Source of the DNA: CBDCUW01 sp963734865
GTDB lineage: Bacteria > Planctomycetota > Planctomycetia > Pirellulales > Pirellulaceae
Direction of reading: 5' to 3'
Length of the DNA stretch: 64,000 bases
Assembly (NCBI GenBank): GCA_963734865.1
Contig: CAVTIV010000009.1
Coordinates: 128,809 to 192,808 of the forward strand
The translations under genes were made by a program, and so were the position numbers. Below the pieces are notes generated by a model, which worked only from the letters and a program-made list of their open reading frames with translations, had not been told where the DNA came from and did no database searches. Below are positions 1 to 9,331 of the stretch, piece after piece (the first letter of the stretch is position 1; each line of letters opens with the position of its first letter).

Positions 1-2919
1 ACCGCTGGCGCGGGGGAGACCATTGATTTTAGCGGTCAGATCGCACCGATTCTGCAGCGGCATTGCCTGCGTTGTCACCAGAGCGGACACGCAGCTGGCG
101 ACATCTCGCTGTCGACGATCGAGGATCTGGCCGAACAGGAATCGATTGTCCGTGGCGATTCGAGTTCGAGTCCCCTGGTCGACCTGATCCGTTCGGTCGA
201 TGGTGATCGTCCCCAGATGCCCAAGGAAGGCGCTCCGTTGACCGCGTCGCAAGTTGCCCTGATCCGCCAGTGGATCGACCAGGGAGCGAGCTGGCCTGGC
301 GAGGTGGTGATCCAAGAGCGGGCACGGGCCGATTCGTCTTGGTGGTCGTTGCAACCGATCGTCGATGCGCCACCGCCGTCGAATCACGACGAGCCCAATC
401 CGATCGACCGATTCGTGTTGGCGACGCTGGCCGAACATGGCTTGCGTCCTGCTGTCCAGGCGGATCGTCGTACGCTGATTCGCCGGCTCTCGTTTGACTT
501 GATCGGATTGCCTCCAACGCCAGCGGAGGTGAAGTCGTTCGTCGAAGATACCGATCCTCGCGGTTATGAGAAACTCGTCGATCGGCTGCTGAAGTCGCAG
601 CGATTCGGCGAGCGATGGGCGCGTCACTGGCTCGATATCGTGCACTATGCTGACACGCATGGATTCGAGCGGGACAAGCGTCGTGACCACGCCTGGCGTT
701 ATCGTGACTACGTGATTGGCGCGCTGAACGAGGACAAACCATACGATCAGTTTCTGCGAGAGCAGATCGCGGGCGATGTGCTTGCCCGAGACGATGCCCA
801 GGCGGTGATCGCGACGGGGTTTCTGGCCGCGGGTCCGTGGGACTTTGTCGGCCAGGTCGAAACGAAGAGTCCGATCCTTCGTCGCGCCGCGCGAACGCTC
901 GATTTGGACGACATGGTGACGCAGGTGATGACGGCCACCGTCGCGATGACGATCAACTGTGCGCGTTGCCACGATCACAAACTGGACCCGATCTCCCAGA
1001 CCGCGTACTACCAGTTGGCGGCGGTCTTTGCGGGACTGCAGCGAGCTGATCGCGATATCGATCCGCGCGCTCGGCAGCGGTACCTGGCGGAGCAACAGCG
1101 GCTCGAGCAGGCGATCGATCGCGTGTTGACAGAGATCGGCCAGTTGCAGGGGGAGCGGATTGATCTGGCCGACATCGTTGGAGGCGGCAACGGATACGGT
1201 TCCGGCCAGCGAGGACTCGGAATCGACCCTCGCAGCGGAGCCGTGCAAGAGCGACCCTTTGGTGATCTGGGCAACGTCAAACCGGGTCACTATGCCGCCT
1301 GCGAATACCCGTTCGTCGACGGAGTTTTTGTGCCCGCGGTCGGGACGACCAAGATCAGCTCAACCCAACTCGTTGCCAGCGAGATTCCTGAGAACAGCGG
1401 CAAGGCGTGGGATATGATCCGCAACGGCCCGGTCGCGAGTCAGTTTTCGACCAAGCTGGGAGCGATCGATTTCAGTACCGCCGAACACTCGATGATCGGC
1501 TTGCATGCCAATGCCGGGATCACCTTTGATTTGGAAGCGATCCGGCGATCGGGTCCTGCGACAGGGCCGACTCGGTTTTCGACCGTGGTCGGTTACGGCG
1601 GCCGGACGGTCGAGCCCAGCGGTGAATTCTGGATTCTATTGGACGGCGAGCTGAAAGCGCAGCAACGAATCGGTCGTAACGACGCCGTTGCGGTCGATTT
1701 CAAGGTTCCCACGTCGGCGAGGTTTTTGACGTTCCTATCGACTGACGCAGGAAACGGGTACGGGCACGACCAACTCTCGTTTGGCGATCCCCATCTTGTG
1801 CCGGACGATCCGCAAACGCCGGGTGAGCCCGAGCGAGAACGACTGGCCTTGTTGCAGGCCCGGCGAGTTCAGCTGGAACAAGAATTGAAGCAACTCGGTG
1901 AACCGCCGGTCTTCTTTGGCGTCGTCGCTGAACAACCTCCGGACGTTCACGTGCTTGTTCGAGGTGACCCGGAATCTCCCGGCAGCGTGGTTGCTCCGGG
2001 GACGCTCAGCTGGGCCGAACAGCCAAAGACATTCGGCCCCAGCGACATGCCCGAAGGGGATCGCCGCGTCGCGCTCAGTGATTGGATCGTCGATCCACAC
2101 AACCCACTCACGGCCCGCGTGATCGTCAATCGATTATGGCATTGGCATTTTGGACAGGGTATCGTCACGACACCGAGCGACTTTGGTTTCGGTGGCCAGT
2201 TGCCGACGCATCCGCGACTGCTCGACTTCCTGGCTTCGGAATTAATCCGCTCAGGTTGGAGCTTGAAACACATTCACCGGCTGATTGTCACCTCGCAGAC
2301 GTATCAGATGAACAGTCGAGCCGGTTCCGCATCGCTGGAGCAAGACTCGAAAGCGGATCCGACCGAGATCGACAGCGACAACCGATGGTTGTGGCGGATG
2401 AATCCACGGCGATTGGAAGCCGAGGCGATTCGCGATGCGGTGCTGGCCGTGACCGGCAAGCTGAACGGAAAGATGTACGGCCCTGGCTATCGTGACTTCG
2501 ATTACCAGGAAGCTTACGCGCCGATTTACACATACAAAACGGCGGATAGTCCTGAATTGTGGCGGCGCAGCGTTTATCGTTTCATCGTCCGCACAACCCC
2601 GCAGCCGTTCCTGATGACCCTGGATTGCCCTGATCCGGCCAACCTGACACCAAGCCGTAATGTCACCACCACGGCGCTGCAGTCATTGGCCCTGTTGAAC
2701 AACGATTTCATGTTGCGGCAGGCGGGTTACTTCGCCGAACGGCTGAGCCGCGAAGCGGAGACGATTGACGAGCAGATCGACTTGGCGTTTCAACTGGCGT
2801 TCTCGCGATCGGTCAGCGACGAGGAACTTGCCGCGGCTCGCCGCTTGGTGAACGAGCAAGGATTGATGCACTTATGCCGCGTTTTATTCAATGCCAATGA
2901 GTTCGTTTATGTTGACTGA
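1..2919 (+). CDS. PSD1/DUF1549/DUF1553 cytochrome-type secreted protein (5' partial)
   Basis: The reading frame is open from base 1, so the N-terminus (with any signal peptide) lies outside the window. A c-type heme motif C-L-R-C-H sits at bases 64-78, as in the PSCyt1 domain. It is followed by a DUF1549 (PSCyt2) region from about base 395 and a DUF1553 (PSD1) region from about base 2040 to the end. Between them lies a long insert with a Gly-rich patch and a beta-rich stretch resembling a sugar-binding or LamG-like fold. This family is heavily expanded in planctomycetes and is thought to act in the periplasm with a DUF1501 partner in polysaccharide breakdown; its exact reaction is unknown. 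The DUF1501 gene follows and overlaps the 3' end by about 29 bases, so they form one operon. Confidence 0.9.
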   Translation, partial: TAGAGETIDFSGQIAPILQRHCLRCHQSGHAAGDISLSTIEDLAEQESIVRGDSSSSPLVDLIRSVDGDRPQMPKEGAPLTASQVALIRQWIDQGASWPGEVVIQERARADSSWWSLQPIVDAPPPSNHDEPNPIDRFVLATLAEHGLRPAVQADRRTLIRRLSFDLIGLPPTPAEVKSFVEDTDPRGYEKLVDRLLKSQRFGERWARHWLDIVHYADTHGFERDKRRDHAWRYRDYVIGALNEDKPYDQFLREQIAGDVLARDDAQAVIATGFLAAGPWDFVGQVETKSPILRRAARTLDLDDMVTQVMTATVAMTINCARCHDHKLDPISQTAYYQLAAVFAGLQRADRDIDPRARQRYLAEQQRLEQAIDRVLTEIGQLQGERIDLADIVGGGNGYGSGQRGLGIDPRSGAVQERPFGDLGNVKPGHYAACEYPFVDGVFVPAVGTTKISSTQLVASEIPENSGKAWDMIRNGPVASQFSTKLGAIDFSTAEHSMIGLHANAGITFDLEAIRRSGPATGPTRFSTVVGYGGRTVEPSGEFWILLDGELKAQQRIGRNDAVAVDFKVPTSARFLTFLSTDAGNGYGHDQLSFGDPHLVPDDPQTPGEPERERLALLQARRVQLEQELKQLGEPPVFFGVVAEQPPDVHVLVRGDPESPGSVVAPGTLSWAEQPKTFGPSDMPEGDRRVALSDWIVDPHNPLTARVIVNRLWHWHFGQGIVTTPSDFGFGGQLPTHPRLLDFLASELIRSGWSLKHIHRLIVTSQTYQMNSRAGSASLEQDSKADPTEIDSDNRWLWRMNPRRLEAEAIRDAVLAVTGKLNGKMYGPGYRDFDYQEAYAPIYTYKTADSPELWRRSVYRFIVRTTPQPFLMTLDCPDPANLTPSRNVTTTALQSLALLNNDFMLRQAGYFAERLSREAETIDEQIDLAFQLAFSRSVSDEELAAARRLVNEQGLMHLCRVLFNANEFVYVD

Positions 2920-4349
2920 TGACCACCTCGTGATGGACCGCCGCACGGCCCTGCGATCGATCGGCGGCGGATTCGGTTGGCTGGCGGCACAGGCCCTGCT
3001 CGATCGACAGGCCCGCGCCCAGCGGCGGGTTGGCGAGACAGATCATCGGCCCCGCGCCAAAGCCGTGATTCAAATTTTTTGTCCCGGTGGGATCAGTCAG
3101 GTCGATACGTTTGACTACAAACCGCTGTTATCAAAGCGTGCCGGCCAGCCGTTCGATCCGGATGGCAAGCTGCAATTCTTCGCCTCCAAACCGGGCAACT
3201 GCCAAGGGAGCTTTTGGAAGTTTCGACAACATGGCCAATCGGGGTTGTGGATATCGGATCTGTTTCCGCGGCTGGCCCGATGCATTGACGACTTGGCGTT
3301 CATTCATTCGATGCAGAGCAAGACGGCGCTTCATGGCCCGGCCTGCTTCATGATGAATACGGGATTCGTGTCGCCCGGATTCCCGAGCATGGGGGCGTGG
3401 CTGGCTTACGGCCTGGGCAGCGAATGTGAAAACCTGCCGGCGTTCGTGGTGCTGCCCGACCCCAGTGGGTTGCCACCGGGTGGGATCATCAATTGGGGCG
3501 CCGGATTTCTTCCTGCCGTTTATCAGGCCACCACGTTTGATTCGCAGCCGGCCGACAACCGATCGACGACCTCTTTCCGCCGAGCGATTTTGGCAGCATC
3601 GATCGCCGCAGCGATGAATCCGACCTGGCGCTACTGCAAACCCTGAATCGACGGCACCTCGCGGCGAGGTCGGGGGATACGGATTTGGAAGCCCGCATCT
3701 CAGCCTACGCATTGGCCGCTCGGTTGCAACGGAGCGCGCCGAAGTCATGAGTCTGGATGGTGAGTCCGAGGCGACGCAGCGAATGTATGGCCTTGGCGAG
3801 CAAGTCACCGCTCCGTTCGGTCGTCAGTGCCTGCTGGCCCGACGGCTCATCGAACAGGGTGTGCGATTCGTTCAGGTTTACTGCGGCGCGGAAAACACGA
3901 CCGCCAAGGAGATTCGCCCCAACTGGGACTCTCATGAGGATGTCGTTCGCGACCATGGTCATTGGGGACGCGTGCTCGATAGCGGCGCCGCGGCGCTGTT
4001 GAATGACTTGAAGGCGCGAGGAATGTTGGACGAAACGCTCGTGATCTGCACAACCGAATTTGGGCGCCAGCCAGCCGCGCAAGGGGATCGGGCGAGGGGA
4101 CGAGATCACAATGCCGGCGCCTTCACGGCCTGGATGGCCGGCGGGGGAGTCCGGGGGGGCGTCCGTTATGGCGCCACCGACGAACTCGGATTCAAGGCGG
4201 TGCAATCGCCGACCTATTGCTATGACCTGCACGCCACGGCCTTGCATTTACTGGGGATCGATCACACCAAGTTGACCTTCTACCACGACGGCATCGAGCG
4301 ACGGTTGACCGATGTGCATGGACAGGTGATCGGAGACCTGATTGCCTGA
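2891..4349 (+). CDS. DUF1501 domain protein, split by two single-base losses
   Basis: DUF1501 (sulfatase-like fold) protein, the usual partner of DUF1549/DUF1553 proteins. The N-terminus has a Tat-like start (DRRTALRSIGGGFGWLAAQALL), indicating export. The frame runs from 2891 to about 3560, continues in the next frame to about 3741, then in the third frame to the stop at 4349. Family-typical sequence (IDDLFPPSDFGSIDRRSDE, then LEARISAYALAARLQRSAPE, then SLDGESEATQRMYGL) is kept across both breaks. Restoring one C near 3560 and one G near 3741 gives a continuous protein of about 486 residues. Sequencing error is more likely than true decay because the protein sequence is conserved in all three pieces. 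Confidence 0.85.
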
Positions 4350-4381
4350 GGAGAGTGTCACCCTGGAATCCAGCCGCGGTG

Positions 4382-5700
4382 CTACAGCTGACCTCGGACG
4401 ATGAATCCGATGATCGCGCCGACCAACAGGCTGAGCGGAATGGTGACGGCCAGCGCGATCGCGATTGGCAAAGCATGACTGCGCTGCTGCGAGTGGGCAC
4501 TGACCGAGTCCGACAGCCAATCGGTGGGCAGCGGTGGTGGCGCACGGTCCGAGAGGGAGGCTTCCGATGCGCTGAGCGCCCGGAGTTCTGGAACTCCAGC
4601 GGGTCGGATCCGTTACGGAGTTGGGATGGCTCGTGCGGTGGTGGCGGTGGCGTCCAAGCTTGTCGATCGATGGGCCGGTCGACGACTTCGGCCTCGGCAT
4701 TGATCCAGGGCTCTAATCGCTCGGCAACCTCCGCGGCCGATTGGATACGGCGGGCCGGATCCTTCTCCATCATGTCGGCGATCGTATCGACGAAGTCCTC
4801 GGCCAAGTCGGGCGCGAACTTGCGCGGATGCCAGGGCGTTTGCTCGCAGTGTCGTCGGCACTTTGACTTTGAATCGCCACCGGGGTAGGGCACCTTGCCG
4901 GTCACGGCGTAGTACAGGGTGCAACCGAGCGAGTAAATGTCGCTGAGCGGTCCGGCGGATCGCGGATTGCGGATCTCTTCGGGGGACAGGTAATCCGCAG
5001 TGCCGACAATTTTTCCCGCCCGCGGATCATTTTCTAACGCCATGCTCCAAGCGGCCAAGCCAATATCCGAAATCTTGGCGTGCCCCTCGGGCGTGACCAA
5101 AATATTGCCCGGCTTGACGTCCCGATGGACGAGCCCCAAGTCGTGCGCGTATTGCAGACCAAGGGCGGCCTGCGAAATGATCAACGCGGCTTGGCTCATC
5201 GATAGCGGTCCGTGGTTCTTGATCAAACGTCGCAGATCGGTTCCCGGGACATACTCCATCACGAAGTAATGCACGTTGCCGTCTTTTCCGGCATCGAAGG
5301 CGCGGACGACGTAGGGGTTATCCAGGCCGGCCTGCAAACGAATTTCGCGAATGAAACTCTCGTGTGCCTCTTCGCTCCACTTCCCCAGCGGCAACGTTTT
5401 CACAGCGCACTCGCGGCCCATCACTCGGTGCACCGCCTTGAACACGTGTCCCATCCCGCCTTGGCCGATCCCGTCGGTAATATCGTACGGCCCGAGGTTG
5501 AACTTGATCCGGCCGTCGCGAAGCTGCTGTGCCTGGTAGGGCGTGATCAGCCCACTCTTGACGAGCGTCGCGGCGATCACCTCGTCATCGTCGGTTCCGG
5601 CCAACTCCACGACCCGCTTGTATTTTCGAGCACTGACCAGCCCGCTACGAAGCGTTGCCTCGCGAAAGCTGAGCGTCGGTCTTGATGGTCCGGATGTCAT
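4382..5700 (-). CDS. Membrane-anchored Ser/Thr protein kinase (one apparent frameshift near its C-terminus)
   Basis: Hanks-type kinase. The Gly-rich loop GIGQGGMG is at residues 78-85, the ATP-binding lysine at 101, HRDVKPGN at 192-199, the magnesium motif at 212-214 reads D-I-G instead of D-F-G, and the activation segment ends in SPEE. About 70 residues precede the kinase domain. The uninterrupted frame would run to 4192 with an arginine/serine-rich tail that looks out of frame. Shifting one base at the CCC run 4579-4581 gives a Ser-rich linker, one hydrophobic helix (IAIALAVTIPLSLLVGAIIGF) and a stop at 4382. That tail is far more convincing: cytoplasmic kinase, single C-terminal membrane anchor. 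Substrates are unknown. Confidence 0.85.
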
Positions 5701-5736
5701 GCGAACGTCGGATCAGAGGGGCGGGGGGAATCCTTT

Positions 5737-5764
5737 GTTCCAGATTAGCTGTTCCAGATTAGCA
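5737..5764. repeat. 14-bp tandem direct repeat upstream of the kinase gene
   Basis: Two adjacent copies of GTTCCAGATTAGC(T/A), differing only at the last base, lie 37 bases upstream of the kinase start and just beyond the stop of the mannosidase-like gene. It could be an operator for the kinase or a slippage duplication; the sequence alone does not decide. Confidence 0.8.
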
Positions 5765-5793
5765 CAAACGACCGCAACCTCGGCGGTTCGCCG

Positions 5794-8723
5794 TTAACCG
5801 TTGGAGTCGGCGGCGAAGATGACCAACACATCAACGACCTGGTGTCCGACCAATGGCAGCGTCACTTGGTCCCCTTTGCTGCTCAATCCACCGCGTTCAT
5901 GCTCCTGGGCAATCGGGCGATGGATCGCATCTTCGCCGAAATCTTCGATCACGCGGGCATGCTTGACGTCGCGAATGAATCTCAAAACCGCCGTACAAGA
6001 TTTCGAGCGAGTTTGCACGACGCGAACGATGGCGGCCAGCAGACCGTCGTCGCGCCGCTGGACCTCCATCTCGGTCAGCACGATGTCCTTGGGAGCGACA
6101 TGAATGAACCAGCCGAACGCCGCTGCTTTTTTTGCCGGGGTAACGCCGATCCGCTCCGGTGGTGCGATCAGCGTCTTGGCCACCGCAACCGGATTGCTGA
6201 CGTCAAATCCGTAGTTGAGACGAAATTTGGGTTGCGACTCGCCCCGCACCGCCAGCAACGTGTCAAGAAATCGATCGCCGACTCGGACGTGATAAGGCAA
6301 TCCATCACCGCTCACCAGGGTTTGTCGTTCGGCTTCGTCAATCACGATTCCTAACGGACACACCAATCGACGGCTGGTACGCGGTGCACCTTGTCTCGCA
6401 ACAGCAGTCGGCAAATCGATGCTTCGGTCACCACCGCGACGCGTGCCGCCAGGTAGCTCTGCCACGGCTCGGCGGTCATCGAACCGATCGCCGTCAGTTC
6501 GCCGCAGACCGAAAGAATTCGGCTGCCTCGTAGCAACGTGTACGCCAACTTGAATTTCGCAATCGAGTTGTCGCTGCCATCCAAGATTTCGCCGTCCACT
6601 TCGATCGTACCCGCCGCTGGAGTTGAAGAAACGATCCGCAGGTTGTCGCACCGCATCGTCGTGTCGACCGACTCCGACTTGCGGTCCTTCGCGGAGCGAA
6701 CCAGTCGCATCGAAAAACGATTTCCGCGCGTCCCGCCGCTATAGACCCCGGCAACTCCACCTGATTCCGGGCTGATCGATACCTCCATGAACTCGTTTCG
6801 CAGATGGTGCTGTTCGGCAATCAGCTTGGGCGCCCCGATCCCAAGCATCTTGCCGATTGAGAATCGGCCCGAGGACGCCTTTTCGTCGCTCTGCACCACC
6901 GCGAAACCGCAGGCGGGGATATCGGCGGTCGCGATCGAAGTCTTGCCTTCATTGCTGACGCCGTAGATGTGTTCACTTGATTTTGCGACCGGGCCTTCGA
7001 CGCTGACCGTTTCACGACAGCCGGTGCTGTGCGGATTGATCAACAACAACGCCCGTTTGTCTTCCGAGCGTTGGCGGCCAATGGCCTCGGCAAACGTCTG
7101 GGATGTCTGGTTGCCGGGCGAGCCCGAGATCAGCGAGGTCAAAGCGACGAGCTTGGATTGCCCCTCCTGAACGACCGCTTGCCGGAAATCAGCTGCGGCC
7201 GTGGACAGCGGATCGACCACGCCGCTAGCGACTTGGCCAGTCAGGTGGGCGGCGGCGTCGGGTGACGTCGCGCGGCTGTTGCCGTGATGATAGGGATGCT
7301 CGCCGTCACGAAAATAGTCATCCAGCTTCCAGAATTTCCCCAGTGCCAAACTCCAGGAGGCGACACGGCGAAGGTCGTGGTAGCTGTCACAACCATGACC
7401 GGGCCAATGGGCCAGTAAGGCCGTTGCAATTTCGCCGCTGTCAATCGCTTCACCGAGCCGAGCGCCGAGCGACAAGAACGCCGAATCGCAAGATGCGTCG
7501 AGCGGCTTGGCCGTCAGCGATTCGATCTCCGCACCACCTTCGCGGAGAATGACTTTCGCTTCGTCACCGAACCCGGTACCGCCAGAAAAATCGAGCGGTA
7601 TCAGTCCCTGGTAGCCCAATCGCACCAGCGTGCCAGTCATATCCGACGGCGTGCTGCCCGAGAATCGAGCGTAAACGGTGGGGGGCCGGCCGATCGCCTG
7701 CTGGGCAGCGAGAAATGTGCTGCGGAGAACCGATTCGGCTTGCCGGAACGTCATCGCATCGAAGCAAGTATCGGTTGCCGGTCCGCCGCCTGCCCAGCCC
7801 AGGGTGCCATCGACCAAGGCCGCAGAAAGCGGCTCACGACGCTCTCGATCCAGCTTCGAGATCGCCAATGCGACCGTCTGATCGATCAACACGTTCATCG
7901 GGGTCGCCAGCGGCCGCGGTCGGGAATCGCCCGCACCGAGACCTTGGCGACTGTCGCTGGGGTCCTTTGTTTCCCCCGGTGGATCGATGGCAGCATCCGC
8001 GGCGACCGGATTGGCTGCCGGATCGTCGCCCGGCGAAGTCCCGCTTCCGGGCAGCTGGCCGCCGAAGTCAGCCAGTTGCAGCAGCGCATCGATCGTGGTG
8101 TCGGTCATCAAGATCAGGTCGATCAGGTGCGGATCGGACGCAAAATAGTGGTCTCGTTCTTCTGCCAGGCAGTCAAATACATCGTGCATCGCCTCGACGG
8201 CCGAATCACCGTCCCGTTGTTCAAATGCTTTGGCGGCGGCGACCACGCGGTTCTGGAGGTGAATCTCGTCCAGGTTGCTGGTGTAGCGAAGACGCCGGGT
8301 CATCACCTGGATTTGCAGGATCGCGAAACCGACCGCAAAAAAATCTTCGACACAAATCGAGCGATCTTTCCCCTGCAGCGGCGGCGGGGCGTCGCCTAGC
8401 GACAGCGCCGCCAACATCTCCTGGCGGTCCGCTCCGGTGATCCACTGGCACTCCTCGCTTTGTCGGCACTGAGCCTCGTAGCGTTCGGGCAACTGGGCCA
8501 AACTAGGGTGGGGTACGGTCAAGATTCGGCGGCCGACCGGGTCGGGGGGCGCATCGGCGCGATACCAGGTCGGAATCTGTCCCTGAGCGGCCAGCAGGCT
8601 GGGGTGCCACAGGACCGTCCATGCGGCCAATAAGCTACGAGCGTCACAATCCGACAAATCGGAAGGGAAATCTTCCAGCGTGGCCGCAGGAATCAGCACA
8701 CCAGATTCGTCAAATGCAGACAT
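5794..8723 (-). CDS. Divergent GH38 alpha-mannosidase-like protein, one apparent frameshift
   Basis: A protein of about 976 residues. Residues up to about 780 are read from 8723 to about 6375 and the rest in the neighbouring frame to 5794. The switch equals one missing base in the minus-strand reading direction. The start is taken at ATG 8723 rather than the upstream TTG at 8729. The C-terminal half has features of GH38-type beta-sandwich regions (NEFMEVSISPESGGVAGVYS, and past the break YHVRVGDRFLDTLLAV). The N-terminal half has a long helical section and an Ala/Pro/Asp-rich linker near residue 240. No signal peptide is obvious, so it may be cytoplasmic. The GH38 assignment is by pattern and tentative; catalytic residues were not identified. 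Confidence 0.6.
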
Positions 8724-9029
8724 ATTCAAGGAAAAGTTTGACTTAGTGGTGTGGGAATCGATAAACTGATGCTACGCAATCGCGGGTGGGGGACAGGTTG
8801 GGATTCAACCTTCCTCTGGTATCCAAGGCGCGTCCGACTTTCGTCCGTTATGTCCACTTCCATCCTCGTTCATTTCATTGCGATGGGCGGTGGGCAGAGC
8901 CACAGTACCAAAGTTGGAGAAACAGGGATGCCAGCCACCACACTTTTCCAATGCTTTTCCGTTTTCATCATCGCCGGTTGTTTTATTCGGCTAAATCGAT
9001 CTCCGGTTTCGAGTGTTCCGAACACAGAG

Positions 9030-9097
9030 CCCAATTTCCAAAGCGTGCCCATTCCAAAGCTCCCACGTGCCCATTCCAAAACGTGCCCAGTTTCCAA
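9030..9097. repeat. Degenerate repeats with core CGTGCCCATTCCAAA
   Basis: Three units begin at 9044, 9066 and 9082: CGTGCCCATTCCAAAG, CGTGCCCATTCCAAAA and CGTGCCCAGTTTCCAA, preceded by a partial copy CCAATTTCCAAAG at about 9031. Spacing is 22 then 16 bases, so this is an imperfect cluster rather than a strict tandem array. Function unknown. Confidence 0.75.
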
Positions 9098-9207
9098 CCG
9101 TTGGCAAAAAATCACAGCACGAGGCAATCATTCGTGATATCCAGGCGATGCGAATGGATCGCATCGTGTAATCTGTGATTGTAACGGCAAGGATCGAAAT
9201 GGTCCCT

Positions 9208-9234
9208 GGGGGGAAAGGGGGTGCCCTGGGGGGG
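9208..9234 (+). other. G-rich block with quadruplex potential upstream of pilM
   Basis: Three G runs of 6, 5 and 7 bases (9208-9213, 9217-9221, 9228-9234) separated by 3 and 6 bases can supply four G-triplets. The block includes a repeated CCCTGGGGGG and lies about 100 bases upstream of the pilM start, possibly in its leader. Quadruplex formation is inferred only. Confidence 0.5.
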
Positions 9235-9331
9235 AGCCGCGGACGATCGAAAAGAAAGCTCGACAGGCCGTACATTGGGTGCCTGACACACACAACCACA
9301 CAAAGCATCCGTTTCCAGAAGCGAAATCTAC

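Larger units (their letters stand above)
8724..9331. other. Intergenic region between the mannosidase-like gene and pilM
   Basis: About 600 bases with no convincing gene. It holds a short degenerate repeat cluster (9030-9097) and a G-rich block (9208-9234). Short frames seen on both strands are mostly translations of the repeats. Promoters for the two divergent flanking genes are expected here, but no clear consensus was picked out. Confidence 0.6.
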
